This document shows, in pieces, positions 9,084 to 17,500 of a DNA stretch of 41,511 nt. Each line of letters begins with the position of its first letter. The stretch's first letter is position 1. The position numbers and the translations under genes are program-made. Location: contig CAMCCX010000018.1 of the NCBI GenBank assembly GCA_945873305.1, positions 1 through 41,511 on the forward strand. The letters run 5' to 3'. Under the pieces are notes generated by a model, which searched no databases, was not told the origin of the DNA, and saw only the letters and a list, made by a program, of their open reading frames with translations. Source of the DNA: Akkermansia muciniphila. GTDB taxonomy: Bacteria; Verrucomicrobiota; Verrucomicrobiia; Verrucomicrobiales; Akkermansiaceae.

Positions 9084-10261
9084 TTGATCCGGAACGACAA
9101 GACTCCGGCAACCACCCGGTCGAGGTCGGCATCTGTCAAATCGTTATAGAAGGGGAGTCGCAACAGACGGTTGCTTACGTCCTCGGTCACGGGACAATCA
9201 CCGGCCTTGCCACCGAATTCCTTGCCCTTGTCGGACAGGTGGAGCGGCAGGTAGTGAAACGGGCTGGTGATTCCCAGAGCGCAGAGGTGAGAAATCAACG
9301 ACTGCCGATCCCGGTGGGTGGGCAGCAGTAGATAGAACATGTGGTAAGCCTGCTCGCAGTGCTTCGGAACGATGGGTAGCCGCACGCCATTCCCGGACGC
9401 CCATGCTTCCAAGCTCCGTTGATAATGTGTCCAGATTCGCTTCCGTATTTTCTGGATCTGCCGGCTCGTCTCGAACTGGGCATACAGATAAGCCGCCAGC
9501 ATGTCGGACGGTAGGTAGCTGGATCCGATGTCCACCCAAGTGTATTTGTCCACTTGGCCACGGAAGAAGCGACTTCGGTTAGTCCCTTTCTCCCGGACAA
9601 TCTCGGCGCGGTTCGCAAATGTCCGGTCATTGATCAGCAGCGCCCCGCCTTCGCCGCAGTTGAAATTCTTGGTTTCGTGAAAGCTCTGCGTCGCCAATGC
9701 TCCGAAGGTCCCGAGATAGCGGCCCTTGTATTTTCCGAAAAGCCCGTGCGCGTTGTCTTCCACGACCGGAACTCCGTGACGCCCTGCGATTTCCATAATG
9801 GCGTCCATCTCGCAGCCGATTCCGGCGTAGTGGACCGGGATGATCGCCTTGGTCTTCGGGCCAATCAGGCGTTCAACCGCCGATTCATCGAGATTAAGCG
9901 TGTCCGCGCGGACATCGCAGAAGACCGGGGTCGCACCGTGAAGAACGAAAGCATTGACCGTTGAGACGAAAGTGAAGGAGGGAAGGATAATCTCGTCCCC
10001 GGGGCCGATGCCCAGCAGCAGGGCACACATTTCCAGCGCGTCCGTGCAGGATGTCGTCAGCAAGGCTTTGGCCACGCCCAATTGCTCTTCGAGGAACGCA
10101 TGGCACTTCTTGGTGAAGGGTCCGTCGCCGCAGGTGTGGGCGTTGGCGATCGCCTGCCGCATATATTCAAACGACTTTTCTGCGGCATACGGCCGGTTGA
10201 AATGGATCACGGGCGGAGTGCTCCGTGTCGAAATCGCAGTGGTTGGTGAATGGGCGATCAT
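9080..10261 (-). CDS. wecE: dTDP-4-amino-4,6-dideoxygalactose transaminase (WecE/RffA)
   Basis: A PLP-dependent sugar aminotransferase of the DegT/DnrJ/EryC1/StrS family that makes dTDP-Fuc4N from dTDP-4-keto-6-deoxyglucose with glutamate. The whole protein follows E. coli WecE closely: 'CGDGPFT', 'LLTTSCTDALEM', 'PSFTFVSTVNAFVL', 'IIPVHYAGIGCEMD', then 'VVEDNAHG' with the PLP-binding Asp169. 'SFHETKNF' carries the Schiff-base Lys198, and 'REKGTNRS.FFRGQVDKYTW' follows. The ATG at 10261 is preferred. A TTG six codons upstream (10279) would add MLQCSS. dTDP-glucose synthesis genes (rmlA/B) are not in the window. The stop overlaps the methyltransferase start. The product predicts Fuc4N or a derivative in the glycan. 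Confidence 0.92.
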   Translation of the reverse strand: MIAHSPTTAISTRSTPPVIHFNRPYAAEKSFEYMRQAIANAHTCGDGPFTKKCHAFLEEQLGVAKALLTTSCTDALEMCALLLGIGPGDEIILPSFTFVSTVNAFVLHGATPVFCDVRADTLNLDESAVERLIGPKTKAIIPVHYAGIGCEMDAIMEIAGRHGVPVVEDNAHGLFGKYKGRYLGTFGALATQSFHETKNFNCGEGGALLINDRTFANRAEIVREKGTNRSRFFRGQVDKYTWVDIGSSYLPSDMLAAYLYAQFETSRQIQKIRKRIWTHYQRSLEAWASGNGVRLPIVPKHCEQAYHMFYLLLPTHRDRQSLISHLCALGITSPFHYLPLHLSDKGKEFGGKAGDCPVTEDVSNRLLRLPFYNDLTDADLDRVVAGVLSFRIK

Positions 10262-10336
10262 GGAAGAGCATTGCAGCAATTCGGGGCAGGCAGGGGGAAG
10301 GCTGCCAATGGCCGAGTCGGTCCGAAGGTCCGTGAT

Positions 10337-11572
10337 TCAAGTCACCGTCTCTTGGCGCGGATTTCCCGCAGACCCGCCGGCCGTCGCCCGATGCCGATCG
10401 ACGATCTTGCGGTAGGTATCGAGCATCTTGCGGCCGGCCGACGCCCAAGTCAGCTCGCCCGAAGTCTCCAGAGAAGCCGCCCGCAAACGGGCTAGCAAGG
10501 CCCTATCTTCGTGGAGCCGGCTAAAATGGCTGGCGAGGGCCGCGACGTCACCGGTCCGATGCACCAACGCGTTTTTCTCGTGTTCGCAAACCGCGCCGGA
10601 GGAATCCGAGACCAAAAGCACGCTGCCAGCCCCTCTGGCATCGTAGGTCACCAAGGCGCTCCCTTCCTCGATGCTTGGCAAAACCATCACGTCGCTCGCC
10701 CGCATGACATCGGAAAGGTCCTTGCGGTATCCGAGCAGGCTCACGCTCGGATGGCCTAGCTGGGTTGAGAGTTTTTCGGCGTATCCCGGGATGAAGTCGC
10801 CAATAACAAGGAACTTGCCGTCGTGACAGGCGCTGGATTCCAGCCAAGCCTCAAGCGCGTAGTGCAGCCCTTTCCGGGGAGCGCAGCCGGCCGCGAACAA
10901 CACGGTCAATCCGGGTTTGTCACCGCCTGGCCCGGCGCGCGGATAGCAGGTGCTTGTATCAAAACCATACTGGAATCTCACCAACCTTTCCCGGGAAAAC
11001 CCGCGGTCCTCGAAGGTCCGCGCCACGAACTCTGACGGGCAGAACAGGTAGTCGGCCGCGTCGTATTCCTCTTCCTCACGCCTCAGATTCTCCGCGTTGA
11101 ACGCATGGGAATGGCCCGCTGGCATCTCAATCCCGAGCTTCTCACATTCCTTCTCTACCACCTCGAAAGCGAAACGGGTATGGGCATTGCAACGTTCCAA
11201 CACGGTCGGAATTCCCAGTTTTTTCGCCATGCGGAGGGTTTCCAAGGATCCCAGGGCAAATCCATGCACGATGTCAAACTCGGCCGCTATTTTGCGGAGC
11301 CGCCGGGCCACGATCCGGTCGTGAATCCTGCATGACCCCAAGCGTCCGAAGACTTTGTAGGGAATCCTTAATTTTCCCCGGCTCAGTGTCGGTCGCACCC
11401 GGATGCCGGATGGAAACGGCTTGTTGAGGACTCCGGGAAACACCGTCACTTCCGCACCGGCGTCGCGAAGGCCCATCACATGCTGCCAAGCGGCATAACA
11501 GATTCCGCCGGCTCCGATCTTATGCGGGAAACTGTATAGGACGCGAAGCGGGCTGTCGTTCTCGTTAGCCAT
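10337..11572 (-). CDS. Family 4 glycosyltransferase (GT-B fold)
   Basis: A 411-residue GT-B enzyme. The N-terminal half has the glycine-rich 'HKIGAGGICYAAW' loop. The C-terminal nucleotide-binding half has 'VLFAAGCAPRKGLHYALEAW', 'LLGYRKDLSDVMRASDVMVLPSI', then 'EEGSALVTYDARGAG'. The usual EX7E motif reads E-x7-D here, a conservative change at the second acidic residue. Retaining transfer from a nucleotide sugar to the growing lipid-linked unit is the family activity. The gene sits between the secreted CHB_HEX protein gene and wecE. The 125-bp spacer before it contains a long inverted repeat, so it may be partly uncoupled from the gene upstream. Confidence 0.87.
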   Translation of the reverse strand: MANENDSPLRVLYSFPHKIGAGGICYAAWQHVMGLRDAGAEVTVFPGVLNKPFPSGIRVRPTLSRGKLRIPYKVFGRLGSCRIHDRIVARRLRKIAAEFDIVHGFALGSLETLRMAKKLGIPTVLERCNAHTRFAFEVVEKECEKLGIEMPAGHSHAFNAENLRREEEEYDAADYLFCPSEFVARTFEDRGFSRERLVRFQYGFDTSTCYPRAGPGGDKPGLTVLFAAGCAPRKGLHYALEAWLESSACHDGKFLVIGDFIPGYAEKLSTQLGHPSVSLLGYRKDLSDVMRASDVMVLPSIEEGSALVTYDARGAGSVLLVSDSSGAVCEHEKNALVHRTGDVAALASHFSRLHEDRALLARLRAASLETSGELTWASAGRKMLDTYRKIVDRHRATAGGSAGNPRQETVT

Positions 11573-11579
11573 CGTATTC

Positions 11580-11668
11580 GGGAGTGCGGGGTGATCAGGA
11601 AAACATCAAATCCGTCCGCAGCCCTCTGCCCGGCTGGGAGCCGGGGTTCTTCTTTAACCCGCACTCCC
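11580..11668. repeat. Inverted repeat with 11-bp perfect arms between two cluster genes
   Basis: GGGAGTGCGGG at 11580-11590 is exactly complementary to CCCGCACTCCC at 11658-11668, with 67 bases between. The enclosed sequence contains further GC-rich complementary tracts that could stack on the stem. It lies between the stop of the secreted-protein gene (11698) and the start of the GT4 gene (11572). No T-tract follows, so it is not a standard intrinsic terminator. A transcript-stabilising or attenuating structure is possible. Confidence 0.5.
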
Positions 11669-11697
11669 CAACCGCACCGCTGGCCCGTTGACATCAA

Positions 11698-13995
11698 TCA
11701 CTGTCCGCGAATTCGAAGCCCTTGGGGTATCGGCGGTGTTTCAGCGACCAGTCCGTGATTTGACACCGCTTGACTGCCAATCGTCGCAATCAGCGCCATA
11801 TTGTTAAAACTCGCAAGCGACGCCTGCTCCAGGCGGAACGCGTAGTTCTGAGCGATGAGCACCGCCACGCCGCCATTGACCGACACGGTGACACTGTAGG
11901 TTTTTGCCGCGGTATCCACGATCATGCGGACGGAATAGACGTTACCGACAGAATACGGCATATCAACCAAGGCGGCATATCCGCCGCCATTGCGGACATC
12001 GATCTTGCCGCTGCTGTTGAAACGGACGATGCAGGCCAAGTCTGCGTAGCCAGTCACCGGGGTGACTCCGCCGAGGCCCACGACCGCATCGATATTGTTA
12101 GCCGAGGCGGCCATGTCGAATCCGTAGGTGAAAGCCCCCGTCCGGGGCCCGAACGCGACCGAAGCCCATGTTGGCGTGCCCACAACCGCACCGATCAAGT
12201 AGTTCCCGGTGGCTATCGAGCTTGAGGCGATGCCGGACTTGACCGCGATTGCTTTAATGGTGGTGGAAGCCGTAACGGACACCGGATTCACGTAAACCGG
12301 ACTGCTGGTGTTCGGGTCGCTGCCATCGGTGGTGTAGTGGATCGTCGCACCTGAGGTGCCGCTCGTCAGAGTAACCGACTGTGCGCCGGAATAGCCCCCC
12401 GGAGCCGGGCCAAAGATCGGCGGCACGGCCGTAAAGGCCAACTCCGCGGTCGTCACCCCACTGGGATCGACGCCAGTCGCATAGGCGACCGCTTTGATCG
12501 TCTTTGTGGATGATACTGCGATCGGCCCCGCATAGATCGGATCAGAGGTACCAGGCGTGACCCCATTGAGCGTGTAGCGGATCGTCGCGGAAGGCGTGGT
12601 GGTGGAGATTGTCACCGATTGAGGCGTGTCAAAATAGCCGCTTGAAGGTGTGATAGTCGGATTCACCGCGGATTGGGGCGGAGGGGTGATCGTGGCGCTT
12701 TGCTTGTGAGCGGCATACATTGCCGCAGTGAATGTCGCACCGTCCCCGGCCAAGGTGTGGAATCGCTCCATATAGGCAAATGCCGCGGGATGATTCCAAA
12801 CCGACTGCGCGCCCATCAAATAGGCCGCGAGCCACGGACCCATCATTGCCGGCCCAACCACCGAGCGGTAGGTGGCGCTCCAGCTTCGGTTGTCCTGAAT
12901 AGGCTCCCAGCGATGTCTGATTCCCCATTCCCCCATGCCCACATCTTCCTGCCGGTACTGTAAAAACTCACGTCCATACCAGCTGTCTCCAGGCGGGGCG
13001 ACCCAGATCACGCGACCGACATCACTCTGCGTCACTATCCATACCTGCGTGTCTTCCTGGAAAATATCAGGGTTACCGGCCATCGCCTTCAATTCCGTGT
13101 CATTGAGCATCATCGCGGCGAGCACCAGCGGAAGCTTGCGGCCGCACTTGTGCCCGCCATCATGGTAGAATCCGCCCCCGTGCTTGACGTAGGCGTAGAT
13201 ATCCAGGCCGTTCTGCACCATCTGGATAGCGATGGCCTGCTTGTCGGCAAGCGGTTGATTGGTATTCAGCCATAATCCCACCTGACCGAATTTGGCGGCG
13301 GTCTCGCGGCCATATTGCTTGTCACCATCCGCGGTATTGTCTTTAGGCTGGAGGCTGTTTCCAGACCAGATTGGTGCCCATTCGAACCAAGGAAGCGGGG
13401 GCACTTGAGCCGCGATCGTGGCTTTGGAAGGAGTCGATGCGACCGCCGTGTAATTCTTGAGCACCGCCCAATTCAACTGGCTGACATTCCATTTCACCGT
13501 CCGGTCGGCCCCAAAAATGCTGGGGCGAAAGCTGCCAACCGGGGGCGCGCTACCTAGAACCGTGAGCGCGCATACGGTCTTCAAAAAGGTCGGATACGCC
13601 CCTCCCTGGCAATTGGCCGATACGAGCACGTCATTCACCTGCAGGTTGATCGGGAAAGAAAGGGCGACGTTCTTTGCCGCTTGGTAGCTGACGGCGGAGG
13701 AGATTGACGGATGGCTGTCGAAGCCAAAAGCCGTGTTCGGGATCGGATTGATCATCGAACCATGTTGCACCCCGCTCACACTCTGGGTCGGATTTGGATT
13801 GATGTTGGTGATCGTCACCGGTCCGATGACCCACGGCTCGCCGTTCGCGAAGGTCCCAGTAGGACGATCCGACGAAAAGGTCCACGTGATTCCATAATGG
13901 GACACCGAACTCGCCGCGGATGCTGGAATCTGCAGCAAGCAACCGAGTGCGATGGTAGGTAAAAGTCGCTTTGTAAAATATATCAACGAGTTCAT
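11698..13995 (-). CDS. Secreted protein with chitobiase/hexosaminidase C-terminal-like repeats (CHB_HEX)
   Basis: A 765-residue exported protein with a signal peptide at residues 1-28 (cleavage near ASA). An N-terminal beta region (about 30-210) opens with 'SHYGITWTFS'. A central, probably helical region (about 215-430) has 'GGGFYHDGGHKCGRKLPLVLA' type sequence and 'QEDTQVW'. Two CHB_HEX-like modules follow (about 440-520 and 523-600, with 'ATIRYTLNG' and 'ATIHYTTDGSDP'), then a C-terminal jelly-roll-like domain (about 605-750, with 'IVRFNSSGKIDVRNGG'). The central part resembles toroid-type polysaccharide lyases in motif density, but no catalytic set was confirmed. It is clearly paralogous to the protein at 31130-33385. 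Its place inside the cluster suggests a role on the surface glycan. Confidence 0.8.
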   Translation of the reverse strand: MNSLIYFTKRLLPTIALGCLLQIPASAASSVSHYGITWTFSSDRPTGTFANGEPWVIGPVTITNINPNPTQSVSGVQHGSMINPIPNTAFGFDSHPSISSAVSYQAAKNVALSFPINLQVNDVLVSANCQGGAYPTFLKTVCALTVLGSAPPVGSFRPSIFGADRTVKWNVSQLNWAVLKNYTAVASTPSKATIAAQVPPLPWFEWAPIWSGNSLQPKDNTADGDKQYGRETAAKFGQVGLWLNTNQPLADKQAIAIQMVQNGLDIYAYVKHGGGFYHDGGHKCGRKLPLVLAAMMLNDTELKAMAGNPDIFQEDTQVWIVTQSDVGRVIWVAPPGDSWYGREFLQYRQEDVGMGEWGIRHRWEPIQDNRSWSATYRSVVGPAMMGPWLAAYLMGAQSVWNHPAAFAYMERFHTLAGDGATFTAAMYAAHKQSATITPPPQSAVNPTITPSSGYFDTPQSVTISTTTPSATIRYTLNGVTPGTSDPIYAGPIAVSSTKTIKAVAYATGVDPSGVTTAELAFTAVPPIFGPAPGGYSGAQSVTLTSGTSGATIHYTTDGSDPNTSSPVYVNPVSVTASTTIKAIAVKSGIASSSIATGNYLIGAVVGTPTWASVAFGPRTGAFTYGFDMAASANNIDAVVGLGGVTPVTGYADLACIVRFNSSGKIDVRNGGGYAALVDMPYSVGNVYSVRMIVDTAAKTYSVTVSVNGGVAVLIAQNYAFRLEQASLASFNNMALIATIGSQAVSNHGLVAETPPIPQGLRIRGQ

Positions 13996-14093
13996 GGTTT
14001 AAGTTTCAAATTATTGATTCAAACCTCCCGGTAATTTGACCGACCGCAAATCTAATTTCAAAAATTCCGGTTTTGACGCCACCCGCCGCAGTG

Positions 14094-15017
14094 TCAATCG
14101 GTGGCAGGGGTTTCAGCGGGATGAACTCTCCGGAGTTTCCCAATTCGCCGCAAAGTCCTCATTTTCAAAGGCTTTCTGGATGCAATCAAGTGGCGGCTCT
14201 TCGTGACCGCATCACTCATCGCGCGATGAAACTCGGCAAGGTGCCCCCCCTTGAGCGCCTTGAGAAATTGGAAAATGACACGGGGCGCCAAGAAGGCGAC
14301 ACACTTCGGAAGAGGAAAACACGAAACCGCCAGCAGCACTTGATTCCGCGGCTTGTAAAACACTTGGATTTCGCTTCTCCGCGAGACTTCATCGGCGTGG
14401 TGCACGACCTTGAAATCGGGGCGGTAAATGATCGAACCGCCGGCGTCCAGGACCCGTAAAGCAAGCGCCACCTCCTCATAGTGCATATAGAGAATCTCGG
14501 GATAAAGACCCGCCTCGATCAAAACTTCCCGTCGGAAGGCGTATGCCGTGCCGCTGAAATAATCCGTCTCGAAGCGGAGATCGCTTCCCCGCGCGCAGGG
14601 GACCGGGTGCCACCAGCGCGGGGCGTCATCCGCACGTCCGTCGGTCGAGAGAATCCGCAGCGCGAAACCGCTTGCGTCCGGTGATTCGGCGAAGGCCTGC
14701 CTCACCTTTGCCAGCAGGTGATGGTCAGGCACCGTGACATCGCAATCGAAGCCGACCACGAACTCACCGCGAGCGGCGCGAATTCCCCGGTTGCGTGCGA
14801 CGCAGGGCCCTCCGTTGGAATCATTCACCAGAAGGGACACCTGCGGAAACTCGCGTCGCACCGCCTCAGCGGTGTCATCGGCTGACGCGTCATCCACCAC
14901 GATCACTTCAAAGTCAGCTCCTTCCTGAGCGCGGACATCCCGCAGCAACTCCAGGACGCGCTCTTTCCTGTTATAGGAAGGAATGACAATGCTGATCATG
15001 GGCGGTTCAAAACTCAC
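14094..15017 (-). CDS. Family 2 glycosyltransferase
   Basis: A 307-residue GT2 enzyme with 'ISIVIPSYNRKERVLELL' at the N-terminus, 'VIVVDDASADDT' and 'GGPCVARNRGIRAA'. The DxD-type site is 'GFDCDVTVPD', and 'YMHYEEVALALRV' stands at the acceptor-positioning motif. Some similar enzymes carry a C-terminal hydrophobic patch as here ('VAFLAPRVIFQFLKAL'), which suggests membrane association. The start is a GTG whose first bases overlap the stop of the next upstream gene as GTGA (15014-15017). An internal ATG at 14999 is the alternative. Coupling with that gene implies that the two transferases act in the same repeat-unit assembly. Donor and linkage are unknown. Confidence 0.86.
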   Translation of the reverse strand: MSFEPPMISIVIPSYNRKERVLELLRDVRAQEGADFEVIVVDDASADDTAEAVRREFPQVSLLVNDSNGGPCVARNRGIRAARGEFVVGFDCDVTVPDHHLLAKVRQAFAESPDASGFALRILSTDGRADDAPRWWHPVPCARGSDLRFETDYFSGTAYAFRREVLIEAGLYPEILYMHYEEVALALRVLDAGGSIIYRPDFKVVHHADEVSRRSEIQVFYKPRNQVLLAVSCFPLPKCVAFLAPRVIFQFLKALKGGHLAEFHRAMSDAVTKSRHLIASRKPLKMRTLRRIGKLRRVHPAETPATD

Positions 15018-15979
15018 CTGAGTTCGCTCGATGCCGGGCGGTCATCCAGACCGGGGTATCCTTTGAGCCACTCGTCTCGCCTGCTCCACAGCGTTTGCCA
15101 CCTCCCGGCCGCTTCCGGCGGGCGACTCAGGGAAGCGAGCGAACTCACTGTCGCGCGCAGTCCCGTGCCTGCCATCAGCAGGAACAAGCCGAGCGCCCTT
15201 GGGCCCCCCTTCCAATGGCGCCTCACCAAAGATGCCTTGCCGCGATACAGCAACATCGTCTTGTGAACCGGCGACTCCGAACTCCGGCCCACCTCGTGAA
15301 TCAACTTGGCGTCCGGACAAATGACCGGGCGGTATCCAAGCGCCCTCGCGCGAAGCGCGAGATCCACATCCTCTCCATACATGAAGTAGCACTCGTCGAG
15401 GCCGCCGAGTTCCCGCCAGACAGCGGACGAAGCGAGCAGGAAGCAACCGGTGACAACCCCGACCTCACGCACGCTGTCACGCTGCCACCCCCCCAACGAT
15501 TCAGGGTCGAGCCAGCGATTCCTCGGAGCCAGGGTAGTGATCCCGAAGGCGAAAAGCGCCATGCTCCAAAGGGTGGGTGCGCCCCAGCACGAGGAGGGCT
15601 CCAGGCTGCCGTCAGGCTTGAGGGTCCGCCCGCCGTAGAGTCCGTGGCACGGCTGTTTGCCCGCAAACTCGACAAGCACGTCCACCGCGTTTTCGAGGAT
15701 CACGGTATCGGGATTGAGCAAGAGCACGTATTCCGCATTCGAGTGATTCACCCCGAGGTTCACGCCCTTCGCAAAACCGAGGTTCTCTCCCGGCAGCACC
15801 AGTTCCACTTCCGGGAAACGATTCCGGACAAGCGCCACGGTGCCGTCCCGCGACTTGTTATCCACCACGATGACTTGCTGCGTTACGCTCCTCCTCTGGG
15901 CGAACACGCTCGTGAGGCAGGCCTCGATCTGCTCCTCGGAATTATACGTCACGATGACGATGGCGACCTTGGATTTCAT
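15014..15979 (-). CDS. Family 2 glycosyltransferase, rhamnosyltransferase-like
   Basis: A 321-residue GT2 enzyme. The N-terminus is 'VAIVIVTYNSEEQIEACL', followed by 'IVVDNKSRDGT', 'NLGFAKGVNLG' and 'VLLLNPDTVI'. Then come 'VTGCFLLASSAVWRELGG' and 'YGEDVDLALRARALG', the arrangement seen in WbbL/RfbF-type rhamnosyltransferases and relatives. The ATG at 15979 is chosen: it has an AGGGT ribosome-binding-like sequence just upstream and overlaps the acetyltransferase stop as ATGA. A longer frame reaching 16147 encodes a Gly/Arg-rich run antisense-like in character and is rejected. A C-terminal hydrophobic segment ('ALGLFLLMAGTGLRATV') may anchor it to the membrane. Rhamnose as donor is only a family-level guess. 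Confidence 0.88.
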   Translation of the reverse strand: MKSKVAIVIVTYNSEEQIEACLTSVFAQRRSVTQQVIVVDNKSRDGTVALVRNRFPEVELVLPGENLGFAKGVNLGVNHSNAEYVLLLNPDTVILENAVDVLVEFAGKQPCHGLYGGRTLKPDGSLEPSSCWGAPTLWSMALFAFGITTLAPRNRWLDPESLGGWQRDSVREVGVVTGCFLLASSAVWRELGGLDECYFMYGEDVDLALRARALGYRPVICPDAKLIHEVGRSSESPVHKTMLLYRGKASLVRRHWKGGPRALGLFLLMAGTGLRATVSSLASLSRPPEAAGRWQTLWSRRDEWLKGYPGLDDRPASSELR

Positions 15980-16524
15980 ACCCTGGCGATTTGACCGGCT
16001 TCCTGACGTTGCCCCACGACTCTGGCCGGCACTCCCGCCGCGATGCAGTCGGCCGGCAAATCCCGGGTCACCACCGCTCCGGCACCCACGATGCAGCCGT
16101 CGCCCACCGTCACTCCGGCAGTGACCACCACCCCGGCGCCCAACCACACGTCATTGCCGATCCGGATGTCGCGCTCCAGTCTGGGCTGCTCCCGAAACGG
16201 AAGCCCGGACACGAATTGATAATCTGAAGCCGTTATGAAAACCCCGGGAGCGAGTGACACATGGTCGCCTATCTCAATGCGGCCCGTCGTATCACCCGCC
16301 CACAGGAAACAACGCTCCCCGACATGACAGCCACGGCCCATTCGGATGCGCTCGCCATTCCGCAAGGAAACATTCGGCGCGATCCCGGTGCCCTCACCCG
16401 CCTGCAGCCGCCGCCGCGGCCGCACATGGCTGTAACCATAATAATGGATCAAACGGAACAAGTGAACATAAGAACGTGGATCGCACGCCGATGCGATGGC
16501 ATTGATCCACGCGGGAATTTTCAT
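15976..16524 (-). CDS. Left-handed beta-helix acyltransferase (WcaF-like O-acetyltransferase)
   Basis: A 182-residue hexapeptide-repeat protein. From about residue 50 the sequence shows the [LIV]-G-x4 periodicity: 'IRMGRGCHVGERCFL', 'IEIGDHVSLAPGVFIT', 'IRIGNDVWLGAGVVVTAGV' and 'GCIVGAGAVVTRDLP'. It closes with 'IAAGVPARVVG', as in NodL/WcaF/CysE-type acetyltransferases. The predicted role is acetyl-CoA dependent O-acetylation of a sugar in the repeat unit. The first 45 residues are helical and contain an aromatic 'RLIHYYGYSHVRPRRR' segment that could sit on the membrane. It overlaps the following GT2 gene by 4 bp and lies 23 bp after the PssE-like gene. Confidence 0.86.
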   Translation of the reverse strand: MKIPAWINAIASACDPRSYVHLFRLIHYYGYSHVRPRRRLQAGEGTGIAPNVSLRNGERIRMGRGCHVGERCFLWAGDTTGRIEIGDHVSLAPGVFITASDYQFVSGLPFREQPRLERDIRIGNDVWLGAGVVVTAGVTVGDGCIVGAGAVVTRDLPADCIAAGVPARVVGQRQEAGQIARV

Positions 16525-16547
16525 GACAGTAACAGGAATTCAAGAGC

Positions 16548-17033
16548 TCAGCTCTTGCTGGAGAAAATGAAATCACGGATGCCGGACAACAGGCTGTCGC
16601 TGGCGAAGCCGCCGATCTTCCGCCCGCTTGCCAGATCATCCAGGCGATCGAGTTTTGCCCGCAGCTCCTGCTCGTCGAACGCCACATTCACGCCGCCAAC
16701 CTCCATCATCCGGCGGGCGGTGGCAGTCTGGTGCTCGTTGCGGTGCTCCCCGAGACTCGCCTTCTTCGGCATCACCAAAATCGGCTTCCCTTGATACAAC
16801 GCGGTGAGAATCGTCCCCATCCCCGCGTGCGAAACAATCACACTGGCCGAAGTGAAATATTCCGCAAACTCCTTTGGCGGCAGGAAATGGGCGAACCGCA
16901 TGTGCCGCGGCTCCCACCCGCCCTCGCCGATCTGGGCGAACACGTCCCGCCGACCGGTCTCGCCGGCCCAATCATCCACCACCCGAACCATCCGGTCGAA
17001 CGGCAGGTCTGTTCCGACAGTGACGAGTATCAT
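16548..17033 (-). CDS. pssE: Glycosyltransferase catalytic subunit, PssE/Alg13-like
   Basis: A 161-residue protein corresponding to the nucleotide-sugar-binding C-terminal half of a GT-B (GT28-type) enzyme. It begins 'MILVTVGTDLPFDRMVR'. The conserved donor-site region is 'VSHAGMGTILTALYQGKPILVMPKK', followed by 'GEHRNEHQ'. In PssD/PssE, Cps14F/G and eukaryotic Alg14/Alg13, this small soluble part pairs with a membrane-anchored partner to form one active transferase. That partner is encoded directly upstream and overlaps by 4 bp (ATGA). By family analogy the pair would add the second sugar (for example glucuronate, galactose or GlcNAc) to the undecaprenyl-linked primer. The exact sugar is not known. 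Confidence 0.85.
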   Translation of the reverse strand: MILVTVGTDLPFDRMVRVVDDWAGETGRRDVFAQIGEGGWEPRHMRFAHFLPPKEFAEYFTSASVIVSHAGMGTILTALYQGKPILVMPKKASLGEHRNEHQTATARRMMEVGGVNVAFDEQELRAKLDRLDDLASGRKIGGFASDSLLSGIRDFIFSSKS

Positions 17034-17488
17034 AAAACGCTTCCTAAAAATCGCGGGCCATTCTCACGCGCCAAATGCGCCCATTGCGTCAGCCAAAGGT
17101 CGGAAAACGCACCGGCCATGTCGCCGGACATCGAAAGTCCCCCGGCATTAGCCACGCTATCCACCCAAATCACGCGCGCTCCCATCCACTTCCCGAATCT
17201 CGCTCCGAAATACCCGGGAGCCGCGCCCGTCGTGATCACGATGTCCGGCCTGACCCGCAAGAGGAGACAGATGATTCCGAGAGCCGAGCGCACCAAGTTG
17301 AGCTTACTCCAGCGGTTCGCGTCGTGGATCACGTGGAATTCGGCATCGCCGACATCCGCGCGGCAGCCTCCCCTAACGGTCGCGTAGGTCACGTCACAGC
17401 CCGCGAAGGCGGGCCGCAAGCGGAGCAGTTGGACCCAATGTCCTCCGCCGGAAGAAATCGCCAATACTTTCTGGGGAGAGGCCGACAT
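17030..17488 (-). CDS. pssD: Glycosyltransferase membrane-anchor subunit, PssD/Alg14-like
   Basis: A 152-residue partner of the PssE-like protein. It starts with 'KVLAISSGGGHWVQLLRLRPAF', the Alg14 signature of glycine-rich loop plus helix, and continues with 'DVTYATV', a hydrophobic 'SALGIICLLLRVRPDIVITTGAAPGY' helix/strand and 'VIWVDSVANAGGLSMSGDM'. In the family this half recruits the catalytic half to the membrane and contributes the acceptor site. The stop overlaps the PssE-like start as ATGA. The gene starts 12 bp after the stop of the full-length phosphoglycosyltransferase, which suggests that this heterodimer performs the step right after priming. Confidence 0.86.
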   Translation of the reverse strand: MSASPQKVLAISSGGGHWVQLLRLRPAFAGCDVTYATVRGGCRADVGDAEFHVIHDANRWSKLNLVRSALGIICLLLRVRPDIVITTGAAPGYFGARFGKWMGARVIWVDSVANAGGLSMSGDMAGAFSDLWLTQWAHLARENGPRFLGSVL

Positions 17489-17500
17489 CGCGTTTCCAAG

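Noticed and set aside
15980-16147. N-terminal extension of the rhamnosyltransferase-like gene
   Set aside because: Gly/Arg-rich run overlapping the acetyltransferase gene; the ATG at 15979 forms a normal ATGA overlap and has a ribosome-binding-like sequence.
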